Of a DNA stretch of 64,000 bases, positions 39,017 to 46,828 are shown piece by piece. Within the stretch, counting starts at the first letter, position 1. Each line of letters starts with the position of its first letter. The notes below the pieces were generated by a model that saw only the letters and a program-made list of their open reading frames with translations, did not search any database and had not been told where the DNA came from. This DNA comes from Actinomycetospora chibensis. GTDB lineage: Bacteria; Actinomycetota; Actinomycetes; Mycobacteriales; Pseudonocardiaceae. A program made the position numbers and the translations under genes. Location of the stretch: positions 287,534 through 351,533 of the forward strand of contig NZ_JAQZAM010000005.1 of NCBI RefSeq assembly GCF_028737215.1. Reading direction: 5' to 3'.

Positions 39017-40786
39017 TCAGCCGACGAGGCTCCGGCTCGGTTCGGCCGTCGAGATCGCCGGGATGCGCAACCGGACCGCCGTGCCGACGCCGGGCCGGGT
39101 GTCGACGTGGACGTCGCACTGCGACCCGAAGGCGGCGTGGAGCCGGCGGGAGACCTCGGCGATACCGCCGTGACGGCGGTCGACCTGCGACGCCGTACGC
39201 GTGGCCTCGGGCCCCATGCCGGCGCCGTCGTCCGACACGGTGATCACGCAGTCGGACCCGGAGCCCGAGGCGAACACGCTGACCGCACCGCCCCCGGGGA
39301 TCGGCTCGATGCCGTGCCGCACGGCGTTCTCCACCAGCGGCGCCACGACGAAGGGCGGGACCAGGACGCCGCGCACCTCGGGGGCGACGGCGACCTCCGC
39401 CCGCAGCCGCGTGCCGAACCGGGCCTGCTCGAGGGTCAGGTAGCGCTCGGCGTTGTGCAGCTCGTCGCCGACCGTCGTCAACTCGCCCCCGGAGCGGAAC
39501 GAGTACCGCGTGAAGTCGGCGAACTCGGTGAGCAGCTCGCGGGCGCGAGCCGGGTCGGTGCGCACGTAGGACGCGATCGCGGTGAGCGTGTTGTGCACGA
39601 AGTGCGCCGAGAAGCGCGAGCGCAGGGCCGACTCGACGTCCTCGGGCGAGGGCGTCGTGACGATGTCGGCGACGGCGGCCGTCGGACGGGTGCGCATCCC
39701 GCTGCTCGGGGACTCGGCGGTCTCGAGGTCGTCGAGCTCGAGGTCGGTGTCGACCACCGGCGCCGCGAGCACCGGGGCCGCGACCGTCGCCGGGTGCGCC
39801 GCGCGCAGCCCCTGCCACGCCGGGCGCTCGAGCAGCCCCGTGGCGGTCCAGCGCCGGTGCTCCACCTGGCCGACCAGGCGCGGGGCCAGCCAGCGCGCGG
39901 CGCCCTGCGCGTCCTCGGGCACCACGTCGACGAAGGGGTTCTCGGGTCGCTCGAGCGCGCCGAGCACCCCGTCGAGCTCGCGCCGGGCCGCCGCGGTGAC
40001 GCCGGTGAGCACGCGGCCCGAGTAGCGCAGCCCCGACTCGCCCGGCACCCCGACCAGCAGGGCCCCGACCGTGTCCGGCCGACCACGCGCCGGGATCCAG
40101 CCGCCGACCACGACGTCCTGGACGCGACGCACGGGCGTCTCGATCCAGCTCCGCGAGCGCCGGCCGACCTGGTAGGTGGACTCGAGGCGCTTGGCCACCA
40201 CGCCGTCGAGGCCGTAGCGCCGCGCCGTGGTGACCACCGCCTCGGCGCCCACGCCGGTGAAGTACGGGGGGATGACGACGCGGCTGCCGGAGAGATCGAG
40301 CTCGGTGAGCAGCTCGCGGCGCTGGCGGTAGGGCAGCCGGCGCGTCGAGACGCCGGCCACCTCCAGCACGTCGAACACGTAGTAGGAGACCGGCACGCGC
40401 GCCTGCAGGATCTCCGACGGGTGGGCGACGCGGGCCCGGCGGCGCAGCTTGCCGGCGCTGGGGCGGCCCACCCCGTCGAGCGCGACGACGACCCCGTCGA
40501 GCACGAGCCCGCCGGTGCCCGTCCAGGGCGCCGCGATCCCGAGCTCCGGGAAGTGCGACGTGACGTCGCGCCCGGCGTCGGTGACCAGCCGCAGTCCCTC
40601 GTCACCGGTGCGCGCGAGACAGCGAAGACCGTCCCAGAGGAACTCGAACGCCCAGCCCGCGCCACGCGGGACGTCGCCCGCGCTCGCGAGCATGGGACGC
40701 CCGGGCGAGGCCCCCGTGTGGTCGGCGTGGTCGGCCGACGACGTGACGCCGAGCTCCCCGGTCGTGAGAGCAGACACCCCTGCCAT
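39017..40786 (-). CDS. ATP-dependent DNA ligase-like domain fused to LytS-type histidine kinase
   Basis: One continuous 589-residue frame. Residues ~30-225 follow the ATP-dependent ligase adenylation domain: PMLAS, WAFEFLWDG, VLDGVV, VFDVLEVAG, DGVVAKR and SWIE. The nucleotidyl-accepting Lys of KWDG is Leu50, the motif III Glu is Val99 and the motif V lysines are missing, so ligase activity is unlikely. Residues ~225-330 resemble the ligase OB domain. After a linker, ~385-575 match a LytS-type kinase: phospho-acceptor His395 in AHFVHN, N-box VENAVRHG with Asn487, and DDGAGMG. No membrane helix is seen. ATG at 40786 has GGGGAGG upstream. sigK-rskA lie upstream on the same strand. It may sense nucleotide or nicked DNA (inference). 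Confidence 0.88.
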   Translation of the reverse strand: MAGVSALTTGELGVTSSADHADHTGASPGRPMLASAGDVPRGAGWAFEFLWDGLRCLARTGDEGLRLVTDAGRDVTSHFPELGIAAPWTGTGGLVLDGVVVALDGVGRPSAGKLRRRARVAHPSEILQARVPVSYYVFDVLEVAGVSTRRLPYRQRRELLTELDLSGSRVVIPPYFTGVGAEAVVTTARRYGLDGVVAKRLESTYQVGRRSRSWIETPVRRVQDVVVGGWIPARGRPDTVGALLVGVPGESGLRYSGRVLTGVTAAARRELDGVLGALERPENPFVDVVPEDAQGAARWLAPRLVGQVEHRRWTATGLLERPAWQGLRAAHPATVAAPVLAAPVVDTDLELDDLETAESPSSGMRTRPTAAVADIVTTPSPEDVESALRSRFSAHFVHNTLTAIASYVRTDPARARELLTEFADFTRYSFRSGGELTTVGDELHNAERYLTLEQARFGTRLRAEVAVAPEVRGVLVPPFVVAPLVENAVRHGIEPIPGGGAVSVFASGSGSDCVITVSDDGAGMGPEATRTASQVDRRHGGIAEVSRRLHAAFGSQCDVHVDTRPGVGTAVRLRIPAISTAEPSRSLVG

Positions 40787-40966
40787 CGGCGCCACCTCCC
40801 CGACCCGCTCGCTGCCGCCGGCGGGGTGATCGCCGACAGGGCCCACGGTATCCGCGCACCCCGACGGTGGCACCGTCGTCGCGGACGCGGCGCGCGCGGA
40901 CTGCGACCGGGGAACGCTGAGCAGCGACGAACGGTGGAACGGCGTGTCGCGGGTGGGCGAGCAGGC

Positions 40967-41800
40967 TCAGGCCGCCGCCAGCCCGACCGCGACGACCGTC
41001 GACGGCCGCGGGGGCACGGGGCCCGTGGGTTCGACCGAGACCGCCCACCCTCGCGGCGCCGGGTCGCCGGGTCCGGACGGCTGCGCCGCCGTGTCCAGGG
41101 GGCGTGTCACGCCGTCGGCGGGGTCGATGACGGCCACCGCGACCGGCGCGTTGCCCGGCATGCCGGTGGCCCACAGGACGTAGTCGCGCTGGTTCCCGGT
41201 CGCGGGCAGGTCCAGCGACACCATGCGGACCGGGGCCGCGGCGTCCCCCGGGTCGAGGACCACCGCGGCGGGGTTGCCGTCCGGCCCGCGCAGCACCGCG
41301 GCGCGCAGGCCGGGGTCACGGGACCGGGCGTCGTCGACGACCCGGTCGGCCTGCTGGTCCAGCGCCACCGCCGGGGTGTCCGGCGGCGCCTCCTGGGTGG
41401 GCAGCACGCCGCGGGCCACGATGAGTCCCAGTCCGAGCACCACCGCGGCGACCAGGCCGCCGGCGGCCGTGACGAGCCGCCGCGACCGGGGCCGCGGGGT
41501 CGTGCCGGAGGTCCGGGGTCCGTCGGCGACCGGGCGGGCCGGGGTCGGCCGGCGCACCGGACGGACCGGCGCCCCGGGCTCGGCCCGGGCCGCGGTGAGG
41601 ACCCGGCCCTTCAGCTCGGCGGGCGGCTCGAGGGACGGGACCGCGGCGCCGAGGGCGGCGACGACGTCGAGGGCCTCGTCGAAGGCACGGCGGCAGTCCG
41701 CGCAGTGCGGCAGGTGGGCCTGCACGGCACGTTCCTCGTCGGGCTCGAGCGCGGAGAAGGCGGCGCCGACGGCGTCGGCGCGCTGGGTACAGGTGCTCAC
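40967..41800 (-). CDS. rskA: Anti-sigma-K factor RskA-like
   Basis: This 277-residue protein has an N-terminal zinc-finger-like anti-sigma domain (HLPHCADCRRAF), a Pro/Arg linker and one membrane helix (LVTAAGGLVAAVVLGLGLIV at ~109-128). The extracytoplasmic RskA domain ends in a Pro-rich tail. It would hold its sigma factor at the membrane until regulated proteolysis. GTG at 41800 overlaps the sigma gene stop (GTGA), so the two are coupled, as in the mycobacterial sigK-rskA unit. Confidence 0.9.
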   Translation of the reverse strand: MSTCTQRADAVGAAFSALEPDEERAVQAHLPHCADCRRAFDEALDVVAALGAAVPSLEPPAELKGRVLTAARAEPGAPVRPVRRPTPARPVADGPRTSGTTPRPRSRRLVTAAGGLVAAVVLGLGLIVARGVLPTQEAPPDTPAVALDQQADRVVDDARSRDPGLRAAVLRGPDGNPAAVVLDPGDAAAPVRMVSLDLPATGNQRDYVLWATGMPGNAPVAVAVIDPADGVTRPLDTAAQPSGPGDPAPRGWAVSVEPTGPVPPRPSTVVAVGLAAA

Positions 41801-42555
41801 GCGAGGTCCCCGAGCGCATCCGCCGAGGAGCCGAGGACCGGGCCGAGCAGGACGCGCAGCCGTGCCACGCCCGCGAACATCCGCGACTTCACGGTGCCGA
41901 TCGGCACGCCGGTGAGGCTCGCGACCTCCCGCTGGGAGTAGCCGCCGTAGTAGGCGAGCCCGAGCGCGGTGCGCTGCTCGGTGGGCAGCCGGTGGAGCGC
42001 CGCGCGCACCTGCTCGCCGAGCACGGCACCGAGCGCCTGGCGCGCGGCGGACGGGCCCGCGGCGGGGACGCCCTCGTCCGGCTCGCCCGTGGTCGGGTGG
42101 TGTCGGCGGCGGGTGGCCTCGCGGCGCACGGCGTCGACCGCCTTGTGGTGCACCAGCGTCATCAGCCAGCTCGCGACGGTGCCGCGCCCCGGGTCGAACT
42201 TCCCGGGGTCGCGCCAGAGCGCGAGGAAGACCTCCTGGACGACGTCCTCGGCCAACCCGTCGTCGGCGCAGATGCGACGCGCGAGCGAGTAGGCCGGGCG
42301 CCCGTAGCGCTGGTAGAGGGCGTCGAGCGCCGCGGTCTCACGGTCGGAGAGACGGACGAGCAGCGCGGCGTCGGCGGCCGCCGCCTCGCTCCCCGTCGGC
42401 CCGGCGGGCACGGCGGGTACCGCGGGCTCGACCGGCGGCACCGCGGACATCGGGGAACGGCCACGCCGCCCGTCCCGTGCCGTCTCGGCTGCCGCGACCG
42501 TGTCCCCCACCTCGGGTGGGGCGTCCGCACGAGCCGGCATCAGGGGCAGGGACAC
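41797..42555 (-). CDS. sigK: ECF RNA polymerase sigma factor, SigK-like
   Basis: This ~252-residue ECF sigma factor has region 2 (YQRYGRPAYSLARRI, AEDVVQEVFLALWRDPGKFD, WLMTLVHHKAVDAVRR) and region 4 (LPTEQRTALGLAYYGGYSQ, VASLTGVPIGTVKSRMFAGV). An Ala/Pro-rich N-terminal extension of ~70 residues precedes it. GTG at 42555 has GGAGGAGG upstream; an ATG ten codons in is possible. The downstream coupled RskA-type anti-sigma factor identifies the pair. The target regulon is not visible, although the ligase-kinase gene follows on the same strand. Confidence 0.92.
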   Translation of the reverse strand: MSLPLMPARADAPPEVGDTVAAAETARDGRRGRSPMSAVPPVEPAVPAVPAGPTGSEAAAADAALLVRLSDRETAALDALYQRYGRPAYSLARRICADDGLAEDVVQEVFLALWRDPGKFDPGRGTVASWLMTLVHHKAVDAVRREATRRRHHPTTGEPDEGVPAAGPSAARQALGAVLGEQVRAALHRLPTEQRTALGLAYYGGYSQREVASLTGVPIGTVKSRMFAGVARLRVLLGPVLGSSADALGDLA

Positions 42556-42658
42556 GCGGCCACCTCCTCCGTCGGGGATCACTGCGCACCGTTCGCCCGC
42601 CGGTCGCCGACGGTTCGGCCGTTCGGTCGGTGCGCTGCAGAGAACCCGGAGGTGTCGC

Positions 42659-42949
42659 CTACGTCCTGAGTGCCACGGGCTCCCGCGGTGTCGCGGCCCC
42701 GTCCGCCTCCAGCTCCGCCCGCAGGTCGTCCCTGGCCTGCTCCAGCGCCCGCAGACGCCGGCCGCGCGCCGGCACCCGGTCGTCCGCCATCAGCGCCACG
42801 ATCTCGGCCTCGACCGCCGCCAACCGCGCCCGCGTCGCCGCCCGCCCGACCACCCGCTCGGCCGCGTCGGCGACCTCCCGGGCCGCGCGGCGGTCCGTGG
42901 CGCCGCCGATCCACCGCGTCGCCCGCCGCCACATCGCTCGGAGCTCCAT
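42659..42949 (-). CDS. Small helical/coiled-coil protein
   Basis: This 96-residue protein is rich in Ala, Arg and Glu with heptad-like patterns (AAVEAEIVALMADDR, RLRALEQARDDLRAELE), predicted all-helical. No family is recognised. The ATG at 42949 is supported by GAGGAGGG just upstream. It lies between divergent lacI-type and sigK genes. It is 103 bases upstream of sigK on the same strand, so it could be co-transcribed with it. Confidence 0.55.
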   Translation of the reverse strand: MELRAMWRRATRWIGGATDRRAAREVADAAERVVGRAATRARLAAVEAEIVALMADDRVPARGRRLRALEQARDDLRAELEADGAATPREPVALRT

Positions 42950-42980
42950 CGGGCCCTCCTCGTTGTCGGTGGCGACTACT

Positions 42981-43045
42981 AAACCGGTTCAAAGACGGCG
43001 CACGCAAGAGGTGCGTCGTGGCCGATCGGCGCAACTTGAACCGGT
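42981..43045. promoter_or_regulatory. Twin LacI-type operator-like sites
   Basis: AAACCGGTTCAA (42981-42992) and TTGAACCGGT (43036-43045) are opposite-orientation copies of an ideal TTGAACCGGTTCAA palindrome. Each carries one perfect half and a central ACCGGT, with centres 57 bases apart. They lie just before the LacI-family gene (start 43099) and after the divergent small gene (start 42949). They are good candidates for autoregulation, perhaps by looping. Confidence 0.6.
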
Positions 43046-43098
43046 CCATCAACCACCGGTCTCCCGCGCATCCGCCGCAACACGGGAGGATCGAGGGC

Positions 43099-44178
43099 GT
43101 GGAGACGGGCGGACGCGCGGGCGGGCGGGTCACGCTCGCGACCGTGGCGAGCGCCCTCGGCGTCTCCCGGGCCACCGTGTCCAACGCCTACAACCACCCC
43201 GAGCGCCTGAGCCCGCGCCTGCGCAGCCGCGTGCTGCGCACGGCGGGGGAGCTGGGCTACGCGGGCCCCGACCCGCTCGCGGCAACGCTCTCGCGGGGCC
43301 GGGTGAACGCGCTCGGCCTGGTCTACGAGGACCCGATGTCCTTCGCGTTCAGCGACCCGGCGGCAGTGCTGTTCCTCCAGGGCGTCAGCGAGGTGTGCGA
43401 ACGCGAGGACCTCGCGCTGGTCCTCATCAGCGGTGGGCCGGGCAGCGCCGTGGCGCGCGTGGCGCTGGTCGACGGCGTCATCTGCTACTGCGACATCCCG
43501 GTCGACGGCAAGCTCGCGGCGATCGTCGAGCGCGGCCTGCCGTTCGTGGTGGTCGACGGGCCGCAGGTCCCCGGGGCGGGACACGTCGGGATCGAGGACC
43601 GGGCGGGCGCCGCCGCCGCCGCACGCCACCTGATCGACCTGGGCCACACCCGCCTCGGCGTCGTCGCCCTGCCCCTGGTCGACGACGAGTGGGAGGGCAC
43701 GGCCGACCTCGACCGCCAGGACCGCGCACGTTACCGGGCCTCCCGGGAGCGCCTGCTCGGCTACCAGGACGCGGTCGGGGCCGCGGGGCTCGGGTGGTCG
43801 GCCGTGCCGGTGGAGGAGCGCTCGCCCTACGGCCGCGACGCGGGGCGTCGCGCCGCCGCCGCCCTGTTGGCCCGTCGCCCGCGCCCCACGGCCCTGCTCG
43901 CGATGAGCGACGAGCTCGCCCTCGGCGCGATGGCCGCCGCCGCGGACGCGGGCCTGTCGGTGCCCGGGGACGTGGCGATCGTCGGGTTCGACGACGTGCC
44001 CGCCGCCGCCGACGCCCACCCCGCGCTGACCACCGTGCGCCAGCCGCACCGGGAGAAGGGCCGGCGCGCCGCGGAGCTGCTGTTGCGCCGGGGCAGCCCG
44101 GGCCCCGCCGGCGACGAGCACCGCCTGCCGGTCGAGCTGGTCGTCCGCGCCTCCACCGGCCCCCCGCCCGGGCGGTGA
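43099..44178 (+). CDS. LacI-family transcriptional regulator
   Basis: This ~359-residue repressor has the N-terminal LacI helix-turn-helix (VTLATVASALGVSRATVSNA then YNHPERLSP, with the hinge helix SPRLRSRVLRTAGELGY). A periplasmic-binding-protein-like effector domain follows with NALGLVYEDP, HLIDLGHTRLGVV, AMSDELALGAM and IVGFDDVPAA. The DNA-binding ALSRG hinge is present. GTG at 43099 follows GGGAGGA; an in-frame start further upstream would add a basic tail. It probably responds to a sugar-like ligand. An MftD-like flavoenzyme gene follows 117 bases downstream on the same strand, a possible target. Confidence 0.92.
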   Translation: METGGRAGGRVTLATVASALGVSRATVSNAYNHPERLSPRLRSRVLRTAGELGYAGPDPLAATLSRGRVNALGLVYEDPMSFAFSDPAAVLFLQGVSEVCEREDLALVLISGGPGSAVARVALVDGVICYCDIPVDGKLAAIVERGLPFVVVDGPQVPGAGHVGIEDRAGAAAAARHLIDLGHTRLGVVALPLVDDEWEGTADLDRQDRARYRASRERLLGYQDAVGAAGLGWSAVPVEERSPYGRDAGRRAAAALLARRPRPTALLAMSDELALGAMAAAADAGLSVPGDVAIVGFDDVPAAADAHPALTTVRQPHREKGRRAAELLLRRGSPGPAGDEHRLPVELVVRASTGPPPGR

Positions 44179-44295
44179 CCCGCCCCCTCCGTTCGGAGGG
44201 TTCCGGCCCGTCCGCGAAGACACCGTGCAGGTCGCCACGTCCGGTTACGGTGACCGGGAGCGGTGAAGCAGGTCACGGGACCCGGAAGGTTGCAC

Positions 44296-45468
44296 ATGGC
44301 TGGTCAGTGGTTCGAGTCGGTCGCCGAGGCCCATCGGCGGGCGAAGAAGGAGCTCCCGAAGTCGGTCTACGGCGCCCTGGTGGCCGGGAGCGAGGCGGGG
44401 GCGACCCTCGAGGACAACATGGCGGCGTTCCGGGAGCTCCAGTTCCTGCCCCACGTGTGCGACCTGCCGTTCGAGAAGGACCTGTCCACGACGGTGATGG
44501 GCCAGGACATCTCGATGCCGGTGATCATCTCGCCCACCGGCGTGCAGGCCGTGGACCCCGAGGGCGAGGTCGCGGTGGCCCGCGCGGCGAAGAACGCCGG
44601 CACCGCGATGGGGCTGAGCTCGTTCGCCAGCCGCTCGGTCGAGGACGTCCTCGAGGCCAACGAGAAGACGTTCTTCCAGATGTACTGGGTGGGCGACCGC
44701 GAGACCCTCGCGGCCCGCGCCGAGCGCGCCAAGAAGGCCGGCGCCAAGGGCCTCATCGTCACCCTGGACTGGTCGTTCTCCCACGGACGGGACTGGGGCA
44801 GCCCGGCCATCCCGGAGAAGATGGACCTCAAGACGATGATCAAGTACATCCCGGAGGGCGTCACCCGCCCGCGCTGGGGTCTGCGGATGCTCCGCGCGGG
44901 CAAGGTCCCCGACCTCACCGTGCCGAACATCCCGGTCGGCGGCGAGGACCCCCCGACCTTCTTCGGCGCGTACGGGCAGTGGATGTTCACCCCGCCGCCC
45001 ACCTGGGCCGACGTCGCCTGGCTGCGTGAGCAGTGGGACGGTCCGTTCTGCGTCAAGGGCATCACCCGCATCGACGACGCCAAGCGCGCCGTGGACGCCG
45101 GGGCCACCGCGATCCAGGTGTCGAACCACGGCGGCAACAACCTCGACTCCACCCCGGCGCCGATCCGTGTGCTGCCCGGGATCGTCGAGGCCGTGGGCCG
45201 CGAGGTCGAGGTCATCCTCGACGGCGGCGTCCGGCGTGGCAGCGACGTCGTCAAGGCCCTGGCGCTCGGCGCCCGGGCCGTGGCCATCGGGCGCGCCTAC
45301 CTCTGGGGCCTCGCCGCCAACGGCCAGCCCGGCGTCGAGAACGTCTTCGAGATCCTGCGCAGCGGCATCGGCTCGGGGCTCATGGGCCTCGGCAAGAGCT
45401 CGGTGCACGACCTGGCTCCCGAGGACCTGATCATCCCGCCGAACTTCACCCGGCAGGCCGTGAGCTGA
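44296..45468 (+). CDS. MftD-like FMN-dependent alpha-hydroxy-acid oxidoreductase
   Basis: This 390-residue TIM-barrel flavoprotein has the family signatures IISPTGVQAVDPEGE, FASRSVEDV, TLDWSFSHGRDWGSP, the catalytic SNHGGNNLD with active-site His, and the phosphate site DGGVRRGSDVVKAL. The wording of several stretches (LPKSVYGALVAGSEAG, PPPTWADVAWLREQW) is very close to MftD (pre-mycofactocin synthase, Rv0694) as I recall it, rather than to ordinary L-lactate dehydrogenases. No other mycofactocin gene is within this window. ATG at 44296 has GGAAGG upstream. Confidence 0.85.
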   Translation: MAGQWFESVAEAHRRAKKELPKSVYGALVAGSEAGATLEDNMAAFRELQFLPHVCDLPFEKDLSTTVMGQDISMPVIISPTGVQAVDPEGEVAVARAAKNAGTAMGLSSFASRSVEDVLEANEKTFFQMYWVGDRETLAARAERAKKAGAKGLIVTLDWSFSHGRDWGSPAIPEKMDLKTMIKYIPEGVTRPRWGLRMLRAGKVPDLTVPNIPVGGEDPPTFFGAYGQWMFTPPPTWADVAWLREQWDGPFCVKGITRIDDAKRAVDAGATAIQVSNHGGNNLDSTPAPIRVLPGIVEAVGREVEVILDGGVRRGSDVVKALALGARAVAIGRAYLWGLAANGQPGVENVFEILRSGIGSGLMGLGKSSVHDLAPEDLIIPPNFTRQAVS

Positions 45469-45483
45469 GCGCCGGAACGACGC

Positions 45484-45518
45484 GAAGGGCCCCTCCCGGA
45501 ATCCGGGAGGGGCCCTTC
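45484..45518 (+). terminator. Strong terminator after the MftD-like gene
   Basis: A perfect 16-bp stem (GAAGGGCCCCTCCCGG and complement) with an AAT loop begins 15 bases after the stop codon. It separates this gene from the convergent tRNA-Ser. Confidence 0.93.
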
Positions 45519-45556
45519 GTCGTGAGCCGACCCCCGGCGTCCTTCGGGGGGTTCAC

Positions 45557-45573
45557 GGGGGGCGGAGCCCCCC
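45557..45573 (-). terminator. Hairpin after tRNA-Ser(CGA)
   Basis: A 7-bp GGGGGGC/GCCCCCC stem with a three-base loop lies 8 bases beyond the 3' end of the minus-strand tRNA. This fits its terminator or processing hairpin. Confidence 0.6.
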
Positions 45574-45580
45574 GCGGGTG

Positions 45581-45666
45581 CGGTAGCGGTGGGATTCGAA
45601 CCCACGGTGGGCAGAACCCACACGCGCTTTCGAGGCGCGCTCCTTTGGCCGCTCGGACACGCTACC
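45581..45666 (-). tRNA. tRNA-Ser, anticodon CGA
   Basis: This is an 86-nt class II tRNA on the minus strand. The acceptor arm is GGTAGCG/CGCTACC, the anticodon stem CGCGC/GCGCG has loop CTCGAAA (anticodon CGA, reading UCG), and it has a long variable arm and the T loop GGTTCGAATCC. CCA is not encoded. It lies next to tadA. Confidence 0.97.
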
Positions 45667-45676
45667 GCTGACAAGA

Positions 45677-46123
45677 TTACGGGACGCTGTCCTCGCGCCG
45701 ACGACCGGGCCAGAAGTCGACCATGAGCGCTGCGCACCGGGCCTCGAGCACCCCGCCGAGGACCTCGGGGCGGTGGTTGAGCCGCCGGTCGCGCACCACG
45801 TCCCACAGGGAGCCGACGGCTCCGGTGCGCGGCTCCCAGGCGCCGAACACGATCCGGTCGACCCGCGCGAGCACCGCCGCGCCGGCGCACATGGTGCAGG
45901 GCTCGAGGGTGACGACGAGCGTGCAGCCGCCGAGACGCCAGCGATCGCCGTGGTGCCGGGCGGCCTCGCGCAGGACGAGGATCTCGGCGTGGGCGGTGGG
46001 ATCGCCGGTGGCCTCGCGGGCATTGGCCGCCGCGGCGAGCTCCCGGCCGTCGGCGTCGATCACCAGCGCGCCGACGGGGACGTCGTCCCCGGACGTCCGT
46101 GCGACCTCGATCGCACGGGCCAT
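45677..46123 (-). CDS. tadA: tRNA-specific adenosine deaminase
   Basis: This ~148-residue enzyme deaminates wobble adenosine to inosine in tRNA-Arg(ACG). The zinc site is complete: AHAEI with the proton-shuttling Glu, and EPCTMCAGA. ATG at 46123 is the first good start, eight bases after the stop of the tRNA-deaminase-associated gene, and a conserved MARAIEVAR-like N-terminus follows. The same order (associated gene then tadA) occurs in mycobacteria and related genera, next to divergent tyrA. Confidence 0.93.
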   Translation of the reverse strand: MARAIEVARTSGDDVPVGALVIDADGRELAAAANAREATGDPTAHAEILVLREAARHHGDRWRLGGCTLVVTLEPCTMCAGAAVLARVDRIVFGAWEPRTGAVGSLWDVVRDRRLNHRPEVLGGVLEARCAALMVDFWPGRRREDSVP

Positions 46124-46130
46124 CCACTGC

Positions 46131-46670
46131 TCAGGCGTCAGCGGTCTCCACGACCTTCGCCAGCTCGTCGGCGAATCCGCAGCGACGGGCGATCGCGGTG
46201 AGCTGCTCGTCCGGGTAGAGGTCGATCTCCTCGACCAGCACGGCGAGCTCGTCGGCGGGGACACCGAGGTCGGCCAGCATCCCGAGGTCACCCTCGGGCC
46301 ACGGGTCGTCGTCGGCCTCGTCCTCGTCGGGCACCTCGAGGCGCAGCAGGTCGAGCACGTCGGCGGCGACGTCGTAGTCGAGCGCGGCGACCGCGTCGGA
46401 GAGCAGCAGCGCCACCCCGCCGGGGGTGGGGCGCACGAGCACGAAGAACTCGTCGTCGACGTCGAGCAGACCCAGCACGGCGCCGGTGGACCGCAGGCCG
46501 CGGAGCGCGCTGATCGCGGAGTCGAGGTCGGCGAGGCTGTCGCGCTCCATGGCGACCGCGCGCCAGCGACCCTCCTCGCGCGTGACGGCCACCGCCCACC
46601 CGTCCAGGGGCGCGACGGTGCCGGCGCCCCCGCGTGTCGCGGCGGCGCCTGCGGACCCCTGACCTGCCAT
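46131..46670 (-). CDS. tRNA adenosine deaminase-associated protein
   Basis: This 179-residue acidic protein belongs to the actinobacterial family that always precedes tadA. Typical stretches are GWAVAVTREEGRW, LRSTGAVLGLLDVDDEFFVL, VALLLSDAVAALDYDVAADV and GDLGMLADLGVPADEL. Its function is unknown; the constant pairing suggests a role with the deaminase. ATG at 46670 is chosen over longer frames because the family starts near there. Confidence 0.85.
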   Translation of the reverse strand: MAGQGSAGAAATRGGAGTVAPLDGWAVAVTREEGRWRAVAMERDSLADLDSAISALRGLRSTGAVLGLLDVDDEFFVLVRPTPGGVALLLSDAVAALDYDVAADVLDLLRLEVPDEDEADDDPWPEGDLGMLADLGVPADELAVLVEEIDLYPDEQLTAIARRCGFADELAKVVETADA

Positions 46671-46828
46671 GGCCCTACGGTAGGTCCGGGCAAGTGTCCA
46701 GTGGAAGTCCGGCGAGGTCACGGAAGCGCCGGACGGTCGTCGGCGCAGGGCCTCCGGCCGTCCGGGGGTACGTCGGCGACTGAACCGGGGTGCGGCGGCG
46801 TCACGGTGGGAGTGCCAGGATCGGACGG

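Noticed and set aside
39017..40786. Annotating the fusion as a working DNA ligase
   Set aside because: The catalytic lysine, motif III Glu and motif V lysines are all absent.
39017..40786. The fusion as two genes joined by a sequencing frameshift
   Set aside because: Both domains are in one frame with a plausible linker and no internal stop; no second ribosome site sits before the kinase. Reads should still be checked.
44263..44295. GTG at 44263 as start of the MftD-like gene
   Set aside because: ATG at 44296 has a GGAAGG site and matches the family N-terminus.
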